From positions 3,504,648-3,525,231 of the forward strand of contig BFEA01000085.1 in NCBI GenBank assembly GCA_003427395.1: a stretch of 20,584 nucleotides of DNA, written 5' to 3'. Shown here one piece after another: positions 18,108 through 20,584 of the stretch. Source of the stretch: Chara braunii. Taxonomy: Eukaryota; Streptophyta; Charophyceae; Charales; Characeae. Both the position numbers and the translations under genes were made by a program. The notes under the pieces are model-generated. The model was not told the DNA's origin. It saw only the letters and a program-made list of their open reading frames with translations, and made no database searches. Position 1 is the first letter of the stretch. Every line of letters begins with the position of its first letter.

Positions 18108-18460
18108 CTGGATTCAGCCTCTAGAAGCCCAAATATAGTACATCAACAATACTGGATTTGACTCCAGCAACATTAACATAGATACAACAAAACTGGATTC
18201 AGCCTCCAGAAGCATAAATATAAACACAACAAAACTGCATTCAGCCTCCAGAAGCCTAAAACTTAACAGTTTTCCACTCATCAATTGGAATAGTACCAGA
18301 TTCCGCCCCTAGCAAGCCTAAAAATCAAAACTTGGACCCAGATTCAGCCCCTGGAAGCCTAAAATACAGAGGATCCTTTTCAGAATGGTCCCAGTATCAC
18401 CCTATTGGCGGCCAACAATTTTGTCTCTCTAAATGGTTACCAGGTTCCGCCTTTGGTAAG
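18108..18460. repeat. Small stem-loop array inside the LTR element
   Basis: Seven units share the loop RTTCMGCCY followed by GAAGCCTAAA or AAGCCTAAA, at about 18108, 18152, 18193, 18235, 18296, 18338 and 18437. Stems pair as CTGG/CTAG (with G.T), CTGG/CCAG, CTGG/CCAG, CTG/CAG, CCAG/CTAG (one mismatch), CCAG/CTGG and TTACCAG/TTGGTAA. The second unit has an 8-nt diverged loop. Stem sequence changes while pairing is mostly kept. Barley LARD elements are known for a structured internal domain, which is the nearest analogy. Confidence 0.7.
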
Positions 18461-18479
18461 CCTAAAATCGACAACCTTC

Positions 18480-19785
18480 GGGTTGATATCACAATAGATC
18501 AACATGTCAGATGTTTATTCAGACAAGTCTGAACGAACCACTCAGAGAGCAACCATTCATTCAAAAGTCATCGTCCAAGTTTTGTTCCTATTCCAATTTC
18601 AGAAAGAAAACAACTTACATTATTATCATGTCTGATGTTCCTGAACTTTTGTGATATGCGTCGAGGAGTGGTGTAATCCGTATAAGCATAACATCTCGAC
18701 ATCAAGCCCCGCTTAAGATCCGAGCCTCACCACATTCCCCCTGATTCGAGTGTCTTCAACTTCATTAGTCCCCTGCATGTAAAGTAGAACAGGCCCACCA
18801 CACACGGTCAGGGTTGACTAGGCCCCGATCATGGAGGTACGGGGACCACGTCTGGCACGAGGTTAGGTAGTCACTCCTTCCCTCATGACAAACAATAGTC
18901 GTCTACCCTTACATGCAACATTCTAACATGATCTCAACACCTTCCTCCCTTTCAGTGATAGTGTAGTCTTCCTTCCTTAAACCACTCAGGATTCGGAAGA
19001 TAACATCCCGCTATGGACCAGGAGCATAGCTTCGGCGTGGGCCTCACTATCACCTAAGGAGCTCACAAATCCATCAGAAGTCTATCGTGACATGATAACG
19101 TTTTCAAAACTTACTTCAAAAGTATTCAAAAACAATAATACAACTTACAACAAATGTTTTTTCATGAAATTTCATAATGATCCAAACTAAATAATATTCA
19201 ACGATAGTTCAGATGCCTTCAATCATAGAAATGCATCATTAAAACAGATAATCTCGAAATGAATAGGAGTCTGGATAAACTGATCGATTGAAATGTACAT
19301 AATTCCAATATAAAATGTATGACTAAATAAATATGCAAACCAATATCAAAATAAAGTCCATGTTTGGTTCATAACATTCCAAAATGGTTGCAACCGACAA
19401 TCATTTGCACAAGAATTCCGATCCAATAAAATTATAACTCGAAGGATACCTCAAAACTCACAATAAAGTATGCAATTAAAATATGTCAATCATTAACACA
19501 ATACTCAAAATTTATAAATAAAGTCGATAAACATTAAGATAGTATCATAGCATAACTCAATTATTACTAGGACTTTAAGAATTTACATCCAACTGAATCG
19601 TTCAAAATAACAAAAATATTATTCATAATAAAATTAGCACATAATTCATGGAGATAAAATAATGTAAAATCAATCAATGATGATAAAATGATTAAATTTT
19701 AAAATCTAGAATAAGATTAATTTATCGATTATAAAATAAAATACCCGAGTGTCGTTCCGCTAGAGACAACGGTAGTTTGTCGTTA
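18480..19785. other. LTR-element internal region without genes
   Basis: There are no open frames of note. 18640-19070 is mixed sequence with small inverted repeats (for example CCCCG/CGGGG near 18823-18844 and GCTATG/CATAGC near 19012-19029). About 19080-19740 is AT-rich. Confidence 0.65.
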
Positions 19786-19803
19786 TCCCCGACAACGGCG
19801 CCA
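19786..19803 (-). promoter_or_regulatory. Primer-binding site
   Basis: The minus-strand reading is TGGCGCCGTTGTCGGGGA, two bases after the 5' LTR. The form and spacing are typical of tRNA-primed plant Ty3/gypsy-type elements. The exact priming tRNA was not determined. Confidence 0.85.
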
Positions 19804-19805
19804 CC

Positions 19806-20244
19806 TGTTGAGCGCACCGGCCCCCTAGTTCAAAGTCCAACTCCGCAGACCCAGACTTCTTATCCCTCCTGCGCCGCGGTCCTATTCCGTGCACATCCCT
19901 CTTTTTAGCCCACTTAGGCCCTGAATCGCACGGCTGCATTGTTTTAGGTAGAATAGGTATAAAATTATTAAATTTATTGGTCGTAAGTCCATGCGGCGTT
20001 ACCAAACAAGGGAAGAAAACCGGTCACGCTGCCGGTTTTTACCGCCAATACCATATGCCGCAGGCGTCAGGTCTTAGGTTCAATAAGTTTTAATCTTTCA
20101 GTCATAGGTCAAGTTCGACTAAACTTATGGCAGATGACCCATCTTATCAAGTTGTGAAGCCCGAATAACCATTTACTAAGTCGGACTTCGTCCGACATTT
20201 AAAAACACCGTGCAGATACCCTTGTCAGGGTTTCTGCCTCGACA
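19806..20244 (-). repeat. 5' LTR (right copy)
   Basis: On the element strand it begins TGTCGAGGCAG and ends CGCTCAACA. It contains a perfect GTCGGAC/GTCCGAC hairpin (20180-20196) and an AATAAA-like sequence within CCAATAAATTT near 19967-19977, a possible polyadenylation signal. A promoter was not identified. Confidence 0.88.
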
Positions 20245-20489
20245 TCGCTATTGAATTACTATGAGGGCACAGGTGCGCAACCCGTAGTTCGTTTGTTTAT
20301 GTGGTTCGGGAAGGGTAAGTAGTGATTATGTTGTATGTATGTTTAGGTCATGTTCGATATACACAACTCGAAGAGAGTGTGTGTGTGGGGTCCGGTTGGT
20401 GCTTTATTCACGATGTTCATGGGACGCTGGACCCAAATTCCAGCAGGTGGCGCTCCACATCAATAGACAAGAGTGTATATGCGTGTGTA

Positions 20490-20494
<5 letters not shown>
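20245..20494. other. No gene recognised
   Basis: Mixed sequence downstream of the LTR element, with GT-rich spots. It contains no supported gene. Confidence 0.6.

Positions 20495-20584
<90 letters not shown>
20495..20584. repeat. (GT)n(GA)n compound microsatellite
   Basis: GT repeats run from 20495 to 20562 and GA repeats from 20563 to the window end, where the array is cut off. Confidence 0.99.

Larger units (their letters stand above)
17526..20244 (-). mobile_element. Non-autonomous LTR retrotransposon (TRIM/LARD-like), minus strand
   Basis: Two direct repeats of 430 and 439 bp (17526-17955, 19806-20244) bound about 1.85 kb of non-coding internal DNA. A primer-binding site next to the right LTR fixes the orientation: right LTR = 5', left LTR = 3'. 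LTR edges read TGTCGAG...CTCGACA on the element strand, a 7-bp inverted terminus; each copy has one edge changed. No gag, protease, reverse transcriptase or integrase was found, so mobilisation would need another element's proteins. I found no 5-bp target duplication (TACGT on the left, TCGCT on the right) and no clear polypurine tract. The LTRs differ by many substitutions and two indels, so the insertion is old. Confidence 0.85.

Noticed and set aside
20440-20456. CCAGCAGGTGGCGCT resembling an animal CTCF site
   Set aside because: The window looks plant-lineage, where CTCF is absent. A single match is expected by chance.

Overview
The window looks like repeat-rich nuclear DNA of a plant-lineage (streptophyte) eukaryote, and I find no intact protein-coding gene in it. 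Evidence: long homopolymers and microsatellites, very AT-rich stretches, dense short transposable elements with terminal inverted repeats, a broken reverse transcriptase, and an LTR retroelement whose primer-binding site, TGGCGCCGTTGTCGGGGA, is of the type used by plant Ty3/gypsy-like elements. A charophyte such as Chara is my guess from the flavour of the repeats; it is not demonstrated. All recognisable features are transposable-element remnants, repeats or putative structured elements.

Layout. 94-170 is a (CT)n microsatellite. 263-678 is a foldback MITE with CAACAG ends; an inverted second copy lies at 9050-9561. 1384-1781 and 3301-3509 are two inverted copies of another short repeat rich in CCCGTTGAAT. 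2168-2249 is a nested inverted repeat. 3911-5727 (minus strand) is a decayed reverse transcriptase, most like the Penelope-like class, flanked by (AATC)n/(GATT)n arrays. 6093-9572 is a block of four non-autonomous hAT-type elements (CAGGG ends) in alternating orientation. Two of them have perfect 8-bp target-site duplications, and the last is interrupted by the second MITE copy.

9573-17525 has no recognisable gene but is rich in inverted repeats: a diverged tandem pair (9890-10395), four consecutive perfect stem-loops (10756-10865), a roughly 120-bp tandem array (11765-12480) and, most notably, five to six stem-loops (12677-13349) that share a nearly invariant 20-nt loop while their stems differ in sequence yet still pair. 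That pattern implies selection for pairing, or a hairpin-based copying mechanism.

17526-20244 is a non-autonomous LTR retrotransposon on the minus strand (430- and 439-bp LTRs, primer-binding site, no coding capacity). Its internal region holds another set of small stem-loops with a conserved 9-nt loop and changing stems. The window ends in a (GT)n(GA)n microsatellite.

The elements act together only as nested and inverted insertions. The conserved-loop hairpin arrays are the part I would follow up first.
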